Source: Cephalopachus bancanus
Taxonomy: Eukaryota; Chordata; Mammalia; Primates; Tarsiidae
DNA length: 64,000 bases
Assembly: GCA_027257055.1 (NCBI GenBank)
Contig: JAPVLO010000402.1
Coordinates: 620,001-684,000 of the forward strand
Direction: 5' to 3'
Position numbers and translations under genes: made by a program. Shown one piece after another: positions 11,679-21,707 of this stretch. Numbering within the stretch: the stretch's first letter is position 1; the number at the start of each line of letters is the position of its first letter. Under the pieces are notes generated by a model. It was given only the letters and a program-made list of their open reading frames with translations, was not told where the DNA came from and made no database searches.

Positions 11679-11977
11679 GCCAGGATCGGTGGCTTAGCCT
11701 GTAATCCCCGCGCTTTGGGAGGCTGAGGTGAATGGATTGCCTGAGCCTGGGGGTTCGAGACCCACCTGGGCAACTTGGCGATACCGCATCTCTACAATAA
11801 ATAAAAATATCAGCCGGGCGTGGTTGCGCGCGCCTGTAATTCCGGCTACTCGGAAGGGTGAGGCGGAAGGATCGCCGGAGCCTAGCAGGTCGAGGCTGCG
11901 GTGGCCAGGAGCGGCCACCGCACTCCAGTCTGGGCGACAGAGTGAGACTCCAACTCAAAAAAAAAAAAAAAAAAAAA
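11679..11977 (+). mobile_element. Dimeric Alu, tarsier-like subfamily
   Basis: A full-length sense Alu starting 'gccaggatcggtggcttagc' and ending 'gagactccaactc' plus a 20-A tail. Box B 'gggttcgagac' is intact. An 8-bp duplication 'gttgaagc' lies at 11668-11675 and 11978-11985. The 123-codon minus-strand frame across it is an antisense artefact. Confidence 0.93.
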
Positions 11978-11989
11978 GTTGAAGCTTTT

Positions 11990-14376
11990 TCCCATTGTGC
12001 ATGTCTGGGCTCCGTGACTTGCAATTTTGTCTCTGCATTATCCGTAGCAATTTAAACAATGGTTAATTGGTTTGAGCTGGTCCCACAGTAAAAAGGATTC
12101 ATTGTGGAGGTTAAGTGGAGTGATGCACAAGTGGAAAAAATGAACTTGTCGGTAATTTCCCATTTAGTTTGATAACTATCTAATAAAGGAGATTCGTGCG
12201 GCCCACAGGAATGCTTGGATACCAATTTGATAATAATACTTGACACTTGCTTTACAAAGTTTCACTCTTCCAAAATCATTCTCTGAAATCAACATTATAG
12301 CATTCTCCTTGTAAGTTACAGAGAGAAAGCATGCCCTTGAAACAAGACTCCTTTGAAGCCAAGTACTAGAGGTTGAAGTGGCACCCAACTTCACTTGTTC
12401 TTTTTTGCCAAGCTGCCTAAGTTTCATTCCATGGTGGTAATCCTTTTCTATTCTACTCTGAAATTTTACTATTTGGGAGGTGGTAGGACAGACAATAGGA
12501 TGGATGTTCAAAGCAGAAATAAACTCTCTTTTAGAAACCATGTTATGGTGGTTCAGTTTCTCTTTAGTCCAGTTAAAACAAACCAACACATACCCAGAGT
12601 TCTCCCCACCCCCCAAAAAAGTTTAACAAGATGAGTAAAAGTTTATTTGCCAGAATTTCTCTTGGAGATAGCACCCAGTTGCTTGGGATGGAGAGTGAAA
12701 TCTAATGGGCATGCCCTGGTAGTAAATGATAGCCCCTTAACCACAAGATATAAGATGGCAAAGGAAATGTGTGTGAACAGAGAGAAAGAAAAGGCGTCAA
12801 CAAGATCCCTGTGAAGGGAGGAGGGCACCCAGAGCAGGAAGCTCCGTGGCAGCTCAGTTGTCAGAGGACTTAAGAAAAGAGAAGTCTCTGTGAATGTCTC
12901 AGTTCCTGCCCCTGGACTCCCCAGCAGATTAATCATCAGTGAAATGTCCATTTAAAAGAGTTTTCTTTAGGGCAGTATAGTACATTCTTTTGAAGAAATG
13001 TGAAGAGATGCCTTTCTGTGTTTGGGTCAGTATTGGGCAAAACAGAAATGGCAAATGGGAGTACCTAGGGGTAGCTAGCTAACAACAGCAATACAGCGGG
13101 GCAAGAGTGACAATAACTTACCTTAGATAACAGCATTCATGTTTTTGTACTTTAGAATGTTGAGTTTTATATTTAGAGTATATAACCTAATTTGGCCTTG
13201 CTCATAATCCTGTCTTTTTCTTTCTATGTGGTATCTCATCTGGTTCCCACAGAAGAAGTGAATGGTTGATTACCTGTTGGCAGATAATACCGTTTGTGGG
13301 TAATCTCTCACTCTCTCGAATGTATTATCTGCTTTGTGTATTTTGCTAAGCACAATCCATGGCTTGGCGAGCTGTCCTAACAGTCCTCAGTAGCACAGAG
13401 ATACCACAAACTGTTCCTGTTCTGTGTGGAATTAGTTCTGAATTGCAAAAATAAGATTAGAAGAGAGAATGAATTGTTCATGGTGAGAGAAAATAAATGT
13501 ATAAAGGTAGATTGCAATAAAGAGATGTTTGCCTGGAAGAAAGCACTAGACAAACTGTTGAAGATAATATCCTTCATATTTATACAGCTTTTTTAAAAGA
13601 GCTGTTTTTTTAAAAGTGCTTCTTGGTAATTAAGGGTCATTAGTCAGATATTAGCTGCAGGTCATTCAATGAATCAGCTGTTGATTTAGATTGAGAGCCG
13701 TGCATAATTTGGAGACTAGGAAAAAGCATGAGTCATTTTAAACCTCTCAAAAAATTTTACTTTCTTGTGCTCATTGAGAATTGTGTGAGTTCTCACTCTG
13801 AATACCGATATGTACTCACTATTGTAAGCATTCATATTTATATGAAATACGAATTTATAATTTGTCAGTTTGGTATTTAAAATCACATATATGGAGCCAA
13901 GACTGTGTAGAGAAACTTCATGTTGTTAGACCTGTCATGGAAAAAGCCACCACAAAACTCCCTCTGTCCCCCAACACAGGGGGACATGCTGGCTTTCAGC
14001 AACCAGCGATAACATATAACAGAGTGTCCTTCCCTCTCCAGTTTGAACACAACTGCCTTGGATTCACCAAATGATTCTGAGGGAATCTGGATCCATTTCT
14101 GGATCCATCTATTTTCATTGCAAGTGGATGCCTTGTCTATTTGGCTATGTCTATGAACCGTAACTTAGTTTATCTTTGGTCCAACTCAGTTTAATCTCTT
14201 GGGTGGGAGATGGTTCCCCCTTCACCTTACATGTATATGACTGCAGTTTATTTGGCATGTTTATGTCTAAATATCAGGAATTGCTGTTTTCCACTAGTAT
14301 TTCTACACACTGTTTTTCAACAAGTAATCACAAGTAATTGAGGTCTGAGAGAAGCCATAGATATTTGGAGTTGAGG
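11990..14376. other. Unassigned single-copy stretch
   Basis: About 2.4 kb in which I recognise no repeat. The 146-codon minus-strand frame at 12176-12616 has no known motif. The part around 13610-13740 ('ggtaattaagggtcatta', 'tcaatgaatcagctg') has the look of a conserved non-coding element, but that is an impression only. Confidence 0.4.
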
Positions 14377-14390
14377 TTTTCAAATATTTG

Positions 14391-14699
14391 TTTTCTGGTT
14401 TTTTTTTTTTTTTTTTTTTTTGAGTTGGAGTCTCACTCTGTCGCCCAGACTGGAGTGCAGTGGCCGCTCCCGGCCACCGCAGCCTCGACCTGCTGGGCTC
14501 CAGTGATCCTTCCGCCTCAGCCTTCCGAGTAGCTGGAATTACAGGCATGCGCTACCACACCCGGCTGATTTTTTGATTTATTGTAGAGATGAGGTCTCGC
14601 TGCCCAGGCGGGTCTCGAACCCGTGGGCTCAGGCAAGCCACTCACCTCAGCCTCCCAAAGGCGTGGGATTACAGGCTGAGCCACCGAGCCCGGCTGAGT
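14391..14699 (-). mobile_element. Dimeric Alu, tarsier-like subfamily
   Basis: A full-length antisense Alu with a 22-T tail at about 14399, then 'gagttggagtctcac', and an end at 'gagcccggc'. It retains the subfamily-marking right arm. A 14-bp duplication 'ttttcaaatatttg' lies at 14377-14390 and 14700-14713. Low divergence and a long tail suggest a fairly recent insertion. Confidence 0.95.
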
Positions 14700-14839
14700 T
14701 TTTCAAATATTTGTAGAGGCTCCTTTGGTTTTGATGCTTATGCATTAAGAACACTATGATTCTTATTGCTTTTCCTACAAAGGCTTTGAAACTGCCTGCT
14801 TCTCCCAGTTCAGCCTCCACATTTCCCCTTCATCTAATT

Positions 14840-15065
14840 ATGTACAAGCTCTGCAGCCAGATAGCTTGCGTTTGAATTCTAAATCTCCAACTCATCAGTC
14901 AGGTGAGTTACTCAGCTTCTCTGTCTCTTAGTTTAGTCATCTATAAAATGGTCCACAACTAATTTCTTCACCTGTTAAGAGGATTAAATGAGTAAATATT
15001 TGTAAAGTGCTTAGAACAGCATCTAGTACATTTTTAGTATTACATAAGTACCTGCTAAACCTGTT
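14840..15065 (-). mobile_element. MIR SINE
   Basis: Antisense MIR wording in order: 'tgcagccagatagcttgcg', 'ttactcagcttctctgtctc', 'catctataaaatggt', 'aagaggattaaatgag', 'tgcttagaacagc'. Old and diverged, no TSD visible. Confidence 0.8.
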
Positions 15066-15955
15066 AAATTCTTCACATTTAAATATACATTGTTGAATTA
15101 TATATAGAATATACAATATAAGTGTTTGCTAAATCTTTTTTAAACTCACACTTTAAAAAAGATACTTTGCAAAAAAGTTTAGATATTTTCCCTTGGGGAA
15201 AAATAAAAAAGAAATGCTCCTGGTAGACTTTAAGGAACAAAAATTGGCTAAATTTGCACTATAAAGACTGTTTTCTTTGAAAATACTGAGGTGTGAATGT
15301 TGGGTGAGAGATATTTGGTACTGGCTATAGATTTGTTGAGATGGCAAGAGATTGAAGGGTTTAGCTTCTCATGAGCCACGCATGGCTCACTGAGGGTTGT
15401 GAGAGGTGTGTTTGAAGCAGAAAGCTTTGAAGGTCTCTGCAGATCTTACTCTAGGGAGTTTTTCAACATCGTGTACACCCTATTTCAGTGTGCTATAGAT
15501 TGAAAAATGGTCACAAAGCAACCAGCAGTCAGAGAAAGAGAACAATAGGGAAATGATTTTTTCCAGGAATGTTTAAACATTCTAAAAGTTCTCAAACGGA
15601 ATCATTTTCATTAAGTAAAAATATTTGGAATGTTACACAACGAACTTTTAAAAGAGTACGTTTTGTCTATAACAACAAAAAAAAAACCAACAAAAAAACC
15701 CAAAAAAACCAGCTACCAACATTCCCAAAATACTGCATTCTATTTAGAATATTTTTCCTTGGAAGTCAAAATGTCAGAATACTGGTGTAGGATGATACAG
15801 GTGAGATTAGGAAGCCAAATGTGCACTGCCACAAACCAGTGCTCAATCTATTATAAAAACAGTTGATTTTATCTAAATTTCATAAGCAAATACATTTCTG
15901 ACATTTCTTCCCAAGACTGGTTCCACATCCCACTCTTTTAAAAAAATTTCATAAT
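15066..15955. other. Unassigned AT-rich DNA
   Basis: No identifiable element. An A-rich patch at 15677-15710 mixes A-runs with single C residues. The 78-codon frame over it is low complexity. Confidence 0.4.
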
Positions 15956-15957
15956 GT

Positions 15958-16025
15958 TGACTCAAGTTAGGACATTGATTATGTCAAGATAGGTTAAATT
16001 ACACTTCAGTAACAGATAACCCCAA
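15958..16025 (-). mobile_element. 3' tip of an old LTR-type repeat (antisense)
   Basis: Read on the minus strand it gives 'ggtttggggttatctgttac' followed by a 'TGAAGTGTAATTTAACC'-like end. This is the same kind of terminus seen near position 55-130 on the plus strand. Short and degraded. Confidence 0.35.
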
Positions 16026-16622
16026 ACCCTACCTTGTATCTGTCGGGAGTCATGGGTGGGAGATTGTTCCCCTTTTATCTATAAACATGATCTCTGTTTT
16101 GTGTCAGTGCGGTATCCTGGCGCCAAGATATCCTCCTCTCCCCTTATAAGGCTTGTGCTTCTTTTATTCCTCCTTCAGCCAAGCTTCTCCCCCAAGGAGA
16201 CTCCTATTGCTTGCTATGCACAGCAAGGATCCTGGTGGTGGCAGGAAGAACCTGTTCTTCCCTTGGGAACAGGTGACCTTTCCTTCTATCCAATCCTGAG
16301 AAACAGTGGATTTTGCCTGGGAACGGGTGGGAATGTTTCCTGTTCCTCTCAACGCCACGCAAAATTTTGTTTCTACAAGAAATGTCTAATGACGTAAATG
16401 AGGTTTCACAGCTCTAGACAAGAAGAGGGAGATTCTTGTTGGCAAGAATTTTTGGCCCCTGATTTTCTGTTAGTGCTCAGTAGATCCCTGTAGAGAAGAG
16501 TGTGTGAATGAGTGAAGATTCCCCTGTGTCTAGGCTCTCAAGGAATCTAAACTGGTTCCTGCTAGCCCATTTTTGGTTTTCCAGAACTCATTTCAATTTT
16601 AGCTTTTTTCCCCCTTACCTGC
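16026..16622. other. Unassigned DNA with a 113-codon open frame
   Basis: The plus-strand frame at 16056-16397 has no recognisable domain and no splice or promoter support. The segment reads like an LTR or DNA-repeat remnant ('cccttataaggcttgtgc' resembles a TATA region), but I cannot assign it. Confidence 0.3.
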
Positions 16623-16790
16623 TTTTTTTTTAGACTTTATTTTATAGATGTGGGGTACGAATCAGGATTAGGTACATAAGTAATCTGTGTGCGGGTGGAA
16701 TCCAAACTTTAACTGGTCTGACTTTCCCTGGTTTAGGATCAGATACCCTTTATGTTGACCCTTCTTCCCATGGCAGTGCTATTGTGAGTA
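16623..16790 (-). mobile_element. L1 3' UTR fragment
   Basis: A T-run followed by 'atagatgtggggtacga' and 'ccctggtttaggatcagata' parallels the 3' UTR of the L1 at 21708-23585 ('aaatatgtgggttacaa', 'cctggtttgagatcag'). It is an extremely 5'-truncated, older copy of the same lineage of L1. Confidence 0.7.
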
Positions 16791-17343
16791 ATTTTCAGGT
16801 CCCCTCCCTCCCAGGAAATCTGTCAAAGGTGAAACAATCATCCATCTTGTTTATCTCCAGAGGATCTTGTTATCCTTTATCTTTCCTTTGGGGCCTAGCA
16901 ACCCCAGCTCTCTGATGGGATCAAGCAAAGTTATGATTTTGAAGACTATCTGACTTTTTCCTAGTTGTTAGGATAAGGGCAATATTCTCTTGCAGCTGTA
17001 TGCATTTTAAGTAGAAGCCAGGATTAATTTTTAAGTCCTCGTCCCACTGTAATCTGTCATGCTCCTCTGACCCAGGCAGGAAATGGAGAAAGGCAAGAAT
17101 TCCAGAAATTCAGGGGAATGGGCAGTATGTGACCCAACCAAGAGTACAGTCATTCATTTTTATCAATGATACATTAATGTCCTATGGTTTGCCACATGTT
17201 CAAAAATTTCTCCATAGCTAGCCTTTTCATGTGGAATTAATCACCAACCTGAAGCCAAAGCCACTTCAGTTTGGTCCCCAGACAGTTTTCTCAACATTTC
17301 CCACCATGCTCTGCAGCACCTTCTGCTTCAGCGCGTGAGTTGA
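16791..17343. other. Unassigned DNA
   Basis: No repeat or exon identified between the L1 3' UTR scrap and the MIR. Confidence 0.4.
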
Positions 17344-17510
17344 CAGGCCTGGGAGCGGAGTCGACTTCCTGCGATGGAATCCAGAGCGTGCTGCTTATTA
17401 GCACTGTGACCTGGGGCTACATACTTCACCTCTCCACTGCTCAGCTCCTCATTTGTAAAGCGGAGAAAGTAATAATACTTACATCACAGGTTTATTATGA
17501 GGTTCCCTGT
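17344..17510 (-). mobile_element. MIR SINE
   Basis: Antisense MIR order: 'ggaatccagagcgtgctgc', 'ctgtgacctggggct', 'cctctccactgctcagc', 'ctcatttgtaaagcgg', 'ataatacttacatcacagg'. Core region only. Confidence 0.8.
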
Positions 17511-17830
17511 CTCATTATTCCTATTCCTCTGAGAAACTCATCTGCAGAAAGCAGAATATAGAAATTGCTAATGTTCTGCACAGGTTCAAATTGGTAGTCA
17601 CCTTTTCTTCTGCCCTTCCTAAGTTTAGCTCTCGTGAGCATGTAAGAAAGCAGCTCCATTTTCCATAGTAGGTGGTGCGTTTAATTCCCTTAGGGCAGAA
17701 AGAGCAGATATTCAGTTTGAGGAGTTCTAAAATACATCCCATCACTCCCAAGTCCTCTTTTCTCTCATTTTTTCTTATTAGTTGTAATCTTATTATTCCC
17801 ACAAAAACAAGTCCATTAAGATTAAGCAAG
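17511..17830. other. Unassigned DNA
   Basis: Short gap between a MIR and an Alu with nothing recognised. The 145-codon minus frame at 17521-17958 runs into the Alu and is not a gene. Confidence 0.4.
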
Positions 17831-18120
17831 GGCTGGGAGCGGTGGCTTAAGCCTGTAATCCTAGCACGTGAGGGGGCCGAGGCGAGAGGACTGCCTGAGC
17901 CCAAGGGTTCGAGACCAGCCGTGGCAACATGGTGAGACCTGTCTCTGCAATAAATCACAAAATTAGCCGGGCGTGGTAGCGCGTGCCTGTAGTTCCGGCT
18001 ACTTAGAAGGCTGAGGTGGAAGGATCGCTGGAGAGCAGCAGGTCAACGCTGGGGTAGCAGTGAGTATGCCATAGCACTCCAGCCTGGACAACCTCAAAAC
18101 AAAACAAAACGAGCAAACAA
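17831..18120 (+). mobile_element. Dimeric Alu with shortened 3' end
   Basis: A sense Alu beginning 'ggctgggagcggtggcttaa'. It keeps 'aattagccgggcgtggtagc', but the right arm is diverged and 'cctggacaacctcaaaac' shows that part of the usual terminal block is missing. The tail is an A/C mixture. A possible imperfect duplication (aagattaagcaa / aaattaaacaa) flanks it. It is older or more damaged than the main subfamily. Confidence 0.85.
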
Positions 18121-18204
18121 AAATTAAACAATAGTTGACTTGAGGCTCTAGCTATTCTATCGACTTTTGAATAATATCTGTTAATCCTCTGGCTAATATA
18201 TGCT

Positions 18205-18310
18205 CTAAAGCCATTCATTCATCCAAAAGACATTTATTGAGCACCTACTATGGGTCAGAAGTTGTTCTAACTGGATATCAGCTTAAGGGACTAAAGCCTT
18301 TGTCTTAGGC
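18205..18310 (-). mobile_element. L2 3'-end fragment
   Basis: 'cattcattcatcc' followed by 'acatttattgagcacctact' is the reverse complement of the L2 LINE 3' end. Short and old. Confidence 0.6.
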
Positions 18311-18830
18311 ACTATTAAAGAAAATGAATTTAATAGGTTATAAAATTCACTGGCAAATACAGAAAGGCATCACAGCAAGTCATGTTTTGTATCACTCTTT
18401 GATAATTCTTGTCTCAATAGGAATCATCATTATATTGATGGTTTTGATGCTTTTTATGTTAGCATTGGAGTTGAAGGAAAATTATAAAAAGTCTTCTGAG
18501 ATGATTCACAACAATCAAATTACTCATTCCTGCTTTATATCATGTAACTGACATACAATTTTTTAAAAATTGAATGCCTCCAGAGAGTTTAATCATACTT
18601 TTAAAGAGTTACACACTACAACATGATAGCTAAGCCTCTTTATTCAGAACACTGTTACTTAAGCATTCTGTTGAGTTGAGTTTTCTTGTTGTTATGAAAG
18701 ATTAAACTGAAAATGCATGTTTCAGCTTTTTGGCTGAAAATCATTATTTTATTTTTCTTTCCTAGTATAGGGAGAATAGTTAAATAGGTTATTTACAGCG
18801 GTTGTTTTGTTTTACATTATTTAATTATTT
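18311..18830. other. Unassigned AT-rich DNA
   Basis: Nothing recognised. The 75-codon frame at 18324-18551 contains a hydrophobic stretch (IILVSIGIIIILMVLMLF) but no family match or splice context, so I treat it as chance. Confidence 0.4.
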
Positions 18831-18834
18831 TTTC

Positions 18835-19292
18835 TTTATTTTATTTTATTTTTTGAGTTGCGGTCTCATTCTGTCACCTGGGCTGGAGGGCAGTGGGCGG
18901 TTCATGACTCTTCACAACCTCAACCTCCTGGGCTCAGGTGATCCTTCCACCTCAGCCTCCTGAGTAGCTGGGGCTACAGATGTGCACCACTGCACTCTTA
19001 TAATAAATTGGGGAGAAAGAAGAGTATGTGGCTGAAAACTGGGGATCTGGCTGAAAATCAAAAAGCAAACCAGACATCTCTCACTCCCCTCTACTTTCCC
19101 AGGCTGTCAAAACACCAGCACTGGGTTTCCATCTCTAGTTAGAAGAGCAAAAGTTTCTTCTCTAGAAGATTTTTGTAGAGATGAGATCTCATTAAATTGC
19201 AGGGATAGTCTTGAACTCTTAGCCCCAAGCAATCCTCTTGCTCTGGCCTCCCAAAGTGCTGGGATTCCAGGTGTGAATCACAGTGCCTGGCT
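18835..19292 (-). mobile_element. Old Alu interrupted by a 161-bp foreign segment
   Basis: An antisense Alu with a TTTTA-rich tail, 'gagttgcggtctcattctgt' at the start and 'cccaaagtgctgggattcc' towards the end. The left and right parts are separated by 19005-19165, which is not Alu sequence but a near-perfect copy of 20101-20261. The poly(A)-linker region of the Alu is partly lost or diverged at the junction. Confidence 0.9.
19005..19165 (+). repeat. 161-bp duplicated segment, acceptor copy inside an Alu
   Basis: Begins 'aaattggggagaaagaagag' and ends 'agtttcttctctag'. It is identical to 20101-20261 except for one base ('ctactttcc' here, 'ctaccttcc' there). It is in the same orientation as the other copy, has no A-tail, and no flanking duplication is obvious. 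Because it breaks an Alu, this is the inserted copy and the downstream one is the source. Confidence 0.97.
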
Positions 19293-20100
19293 ATTTTATT
19301 ATTTTTTTTAACATTATGACTTACTCTGTTTTTCATTCATAGTCATATTCTGAAATTTCAGTGACAATTTTAGAGCACTGAAAATTGAGACAAAATTTAG
19401 AATAAACTTATAGTGACTTCAGGATATACCTGACAGGAAAAGAGGCAGTGTGATTTAGTGGGACATATATCAAATTTGGAGCCTGATTTCTAGATACACA
19501 TTTCTGCACACCATTTACTATTTATGTAATCCTGGGAAATTTGGTTAATGTTCCTTATGAGGCCCAGGTTCTTCATCTTAAAATATAATTAAGAATATAC
19601 GCCTTGCATTAAAAAAAAAAAAATATATATATATATATATATGCCTTTCATATTCTTTGATCATGTGATGACCAGAGGAGATCTTGTGTATGGTGGGCTT
19701 GGACATATGTACTCAGGAAATGAATGCAGTATAGTCACCAGTGTCTTTACTTCCACTGTCTGCTGATTTATTTTGTTATTAATTACTCTTATAAAAGTCA
19801 GAGGTGAACTTATAATTTAAAGTAGATTGTGACATGCCTATCTCTTTTTGCTCTTCTCAATTCTCACTAGTATGTGAGTAAAAGGGGAAAAATATAGAAA
19901 TTGATAAGAATAAAGAGATAGAAAAGGAGGAGGGATACTGTTGTGATAGGCATATTAAGGATTATTTTCACAGAAATAAGATGGCGGAGGATAATTGACT
20001 GAGAAGGGTAGAGAGTGTCACAGCCTGAAATGTATGCAGGGACAAAAACTTTTAAAGAAATGAAATGATTCCCCCAAATTCACAGAGGTTTGAGATTTAG
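19293..20100. other. Unassigned DNA with an (AT)n run
   Basis: No element recognised apart from an A-run and a ~20-bp (AT)10 microsatellite at 19623-19642. Confidence 0.45.
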
Positions 20101-20261
20101 AAATTGGGGAGAAAGAAGAGTATGTGGCTGAAAACTGGGGATCTGGCTGAAAATCAAAAAGCAAACCAGACATCTCTCACTCCCCTCTACCTTCCCAGGC
20201 TGTCAAAACACCAGCACTGGGTTTCCATCTCTAGTTAGAAGAGCAAAAGTTTCTTCTCTAG
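20101..20261 (+). repeat. 161-bp duplicated segment, presumed source copy
   Basis: Sits in otherwise unremarkable single-copy DNA, 1,096 bp downstream of the copy inside the Alu. The flanks here do not resemble the flanks of the other copy, so the duplication boundaries are sharp. Confidence 0.95.
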
Positions 20262-20800
20262 GAAATTTGGAAGGCAGAGGTATGGGACCTGAAGACTTGT
20301 CAGAAGAAAACATCGGGTGTGGAGCTGGAAACAGGGAAAATTAACGAAAGTCTCTACCTACCACCTTCTCCTTTGCCCAGAAACTCCAAACTCAAAATAC
20401 CAGTAGTGAGGCTACTATATATGTTGACCTGGATGTGCACTGTTCAGTGCCTAGAATCCTTGTTCATAGTGTTGTCTAATTATGATTTCAGAAAATGCCA
20501 GGAGAGTGTTTTATTTATTAACAAATCAGGTCATTATGACAATTTTCCAACAGTGTCTTGAGAAAGGTGGGCCTATTTCTAAACCACAAGCATGAAGTCT
20601 CCCTGCTGTCCACACTATATCGCACACATAAAAAAATTGGAAAGTTCTTTCCATAATTGTATGACTCTAGAGTAGACAGAAAAAATCTTTACAAAACGTC
20701 ATTAGAACAGACTCCTTATTAAAATATCCCATTCCCCCACTTAATTATCCTAAAAGGAAGCCTAGATCAAATGCAGATAGCTTCTACTCACTTGAATGTG
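20262..20800. other. Unassigned DNA
   Basis: No repeat or exon recognised. The 80-codon frame at 20319-20561 lacks motifs. Confidence 0.4.
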
Positions 20801-21506
20801 AACAGACAACTTATGAGTATGAAGTATTTGTAGAATACTTCAGATATAAAAGAAAGATGTAAGTAAGCACAGGAAAACAAATGTGAATCGGTTAGAGATA
20901 GTTCAGGAACAGAAGAAAATGGGAATAGCAACAACCTTAAAACCCTAAAAAATGAAGACATAATATAACTATTATGAACAAAATGAATAAAATTAAAACA
21001 AAAATTAGAGAAGGGTTAGAATTTCGGCTAAACTAATCTCCTAGACAGTAGAGCACAGGGGTGGAGAGAAAGGATAAAATGTCTATGAGAACACATCCAA
21101 AAGATCTAACGTGCTAGGTAAAGAGCTCTGGAAAGAGAAAGTAGAGAAAATAAAGCAGGTGGACATTGCAGAGCAGTAAAAAAAAAATTTTTTTTGAAGA
21201 GCCTAAGCAAATATTTTAAATAGTAATTTAAAATAAAAACACACCAAGAAGCTTAATGGAATTTTAAAGGACCAGTGTCAAGGGGAATATACTAAAAACT
21301 ACATAAGGTAAAACAGATTGGTATATAAAAGACTGAAAATTAGAACACATCAGATTTTTCAGCAGCTACAGCAAAACGCTACAATGCATGGAACAAAGCA
21401 CTCACAACTACAAAAGAAATAGGTTTTCACTTAGAATTCGCCCATCTACTAAACAATAAGGTGTGAGAGATATTTCCAGGGTGGGGGAAACTCAAATTTA
21501 AGCTTT
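20801..21506 (+). mobile_element. HAL1/L1 ORF1-like relic, left part
   Basis: An A-rich strand with phrases of the HAL1/L1 ORF1 region: 'cacatcagatttttcagcag', 'gctacaatgcatgg', then 'agaattcgcccatctac'. It appears to continue at 23590 on the far side of a younger L1/Alu cluster. No open frame. Confidence 0.45.
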
Positions 21507-21519
21507 GATTACTCTTTTT

Positions 21520-21694
21520 TTGGGGGGGATTGGAGTCTCACTCCGTCGCCCAGACTGGAGTGCAGTGGCTGCTCCCAGCCATCGCAGCCCCGACCTGCTG
21601 GGCTCCGGCGATCCTCCCGCCTCAGCCTTCCCAGTAGCCGGAATTACAGGCACGCGCTACCATGCCCGGCTGATTTTTGATTTATTGTAGAGAT
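21520..21694 (-). mobile_element. 5'-truncated Alu with 13-bp TSD
   Basis: Only the right arm and part of the middle are present, ending at 'ttattgtagagat'. The tail is a T-run followed by seven G (plus strand), unlike other copies. The duplication 'gattactcttttt' lies at 21507-21519 and 21695-21707. The insertion sits at the A-tail end of the neighbouring L1. Confidence 0.93.
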
Positions 21695-21707
21695 GATTAC
21701 TCTTTTT

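Noticed and set aside
11653..12024. 123-codon frame with proline/serine-rich sequence (similar ones at 2194, 36729 and 62173)
   Set aside because: All are translations of Alu antisense strands (PRLECSG..., LSLPSSWNYR...), a well-known artefact.
12176..12616. 146-codon minus-strand frame
   Set aside because: It has no recognisable domain, no splice or promoter context, and a length expected by chance in 64 kb.
17521..17958. 145-codon minus-strand frame
   Set aside because: Its start lies in an Alu and the remainder is unique DNA without features.
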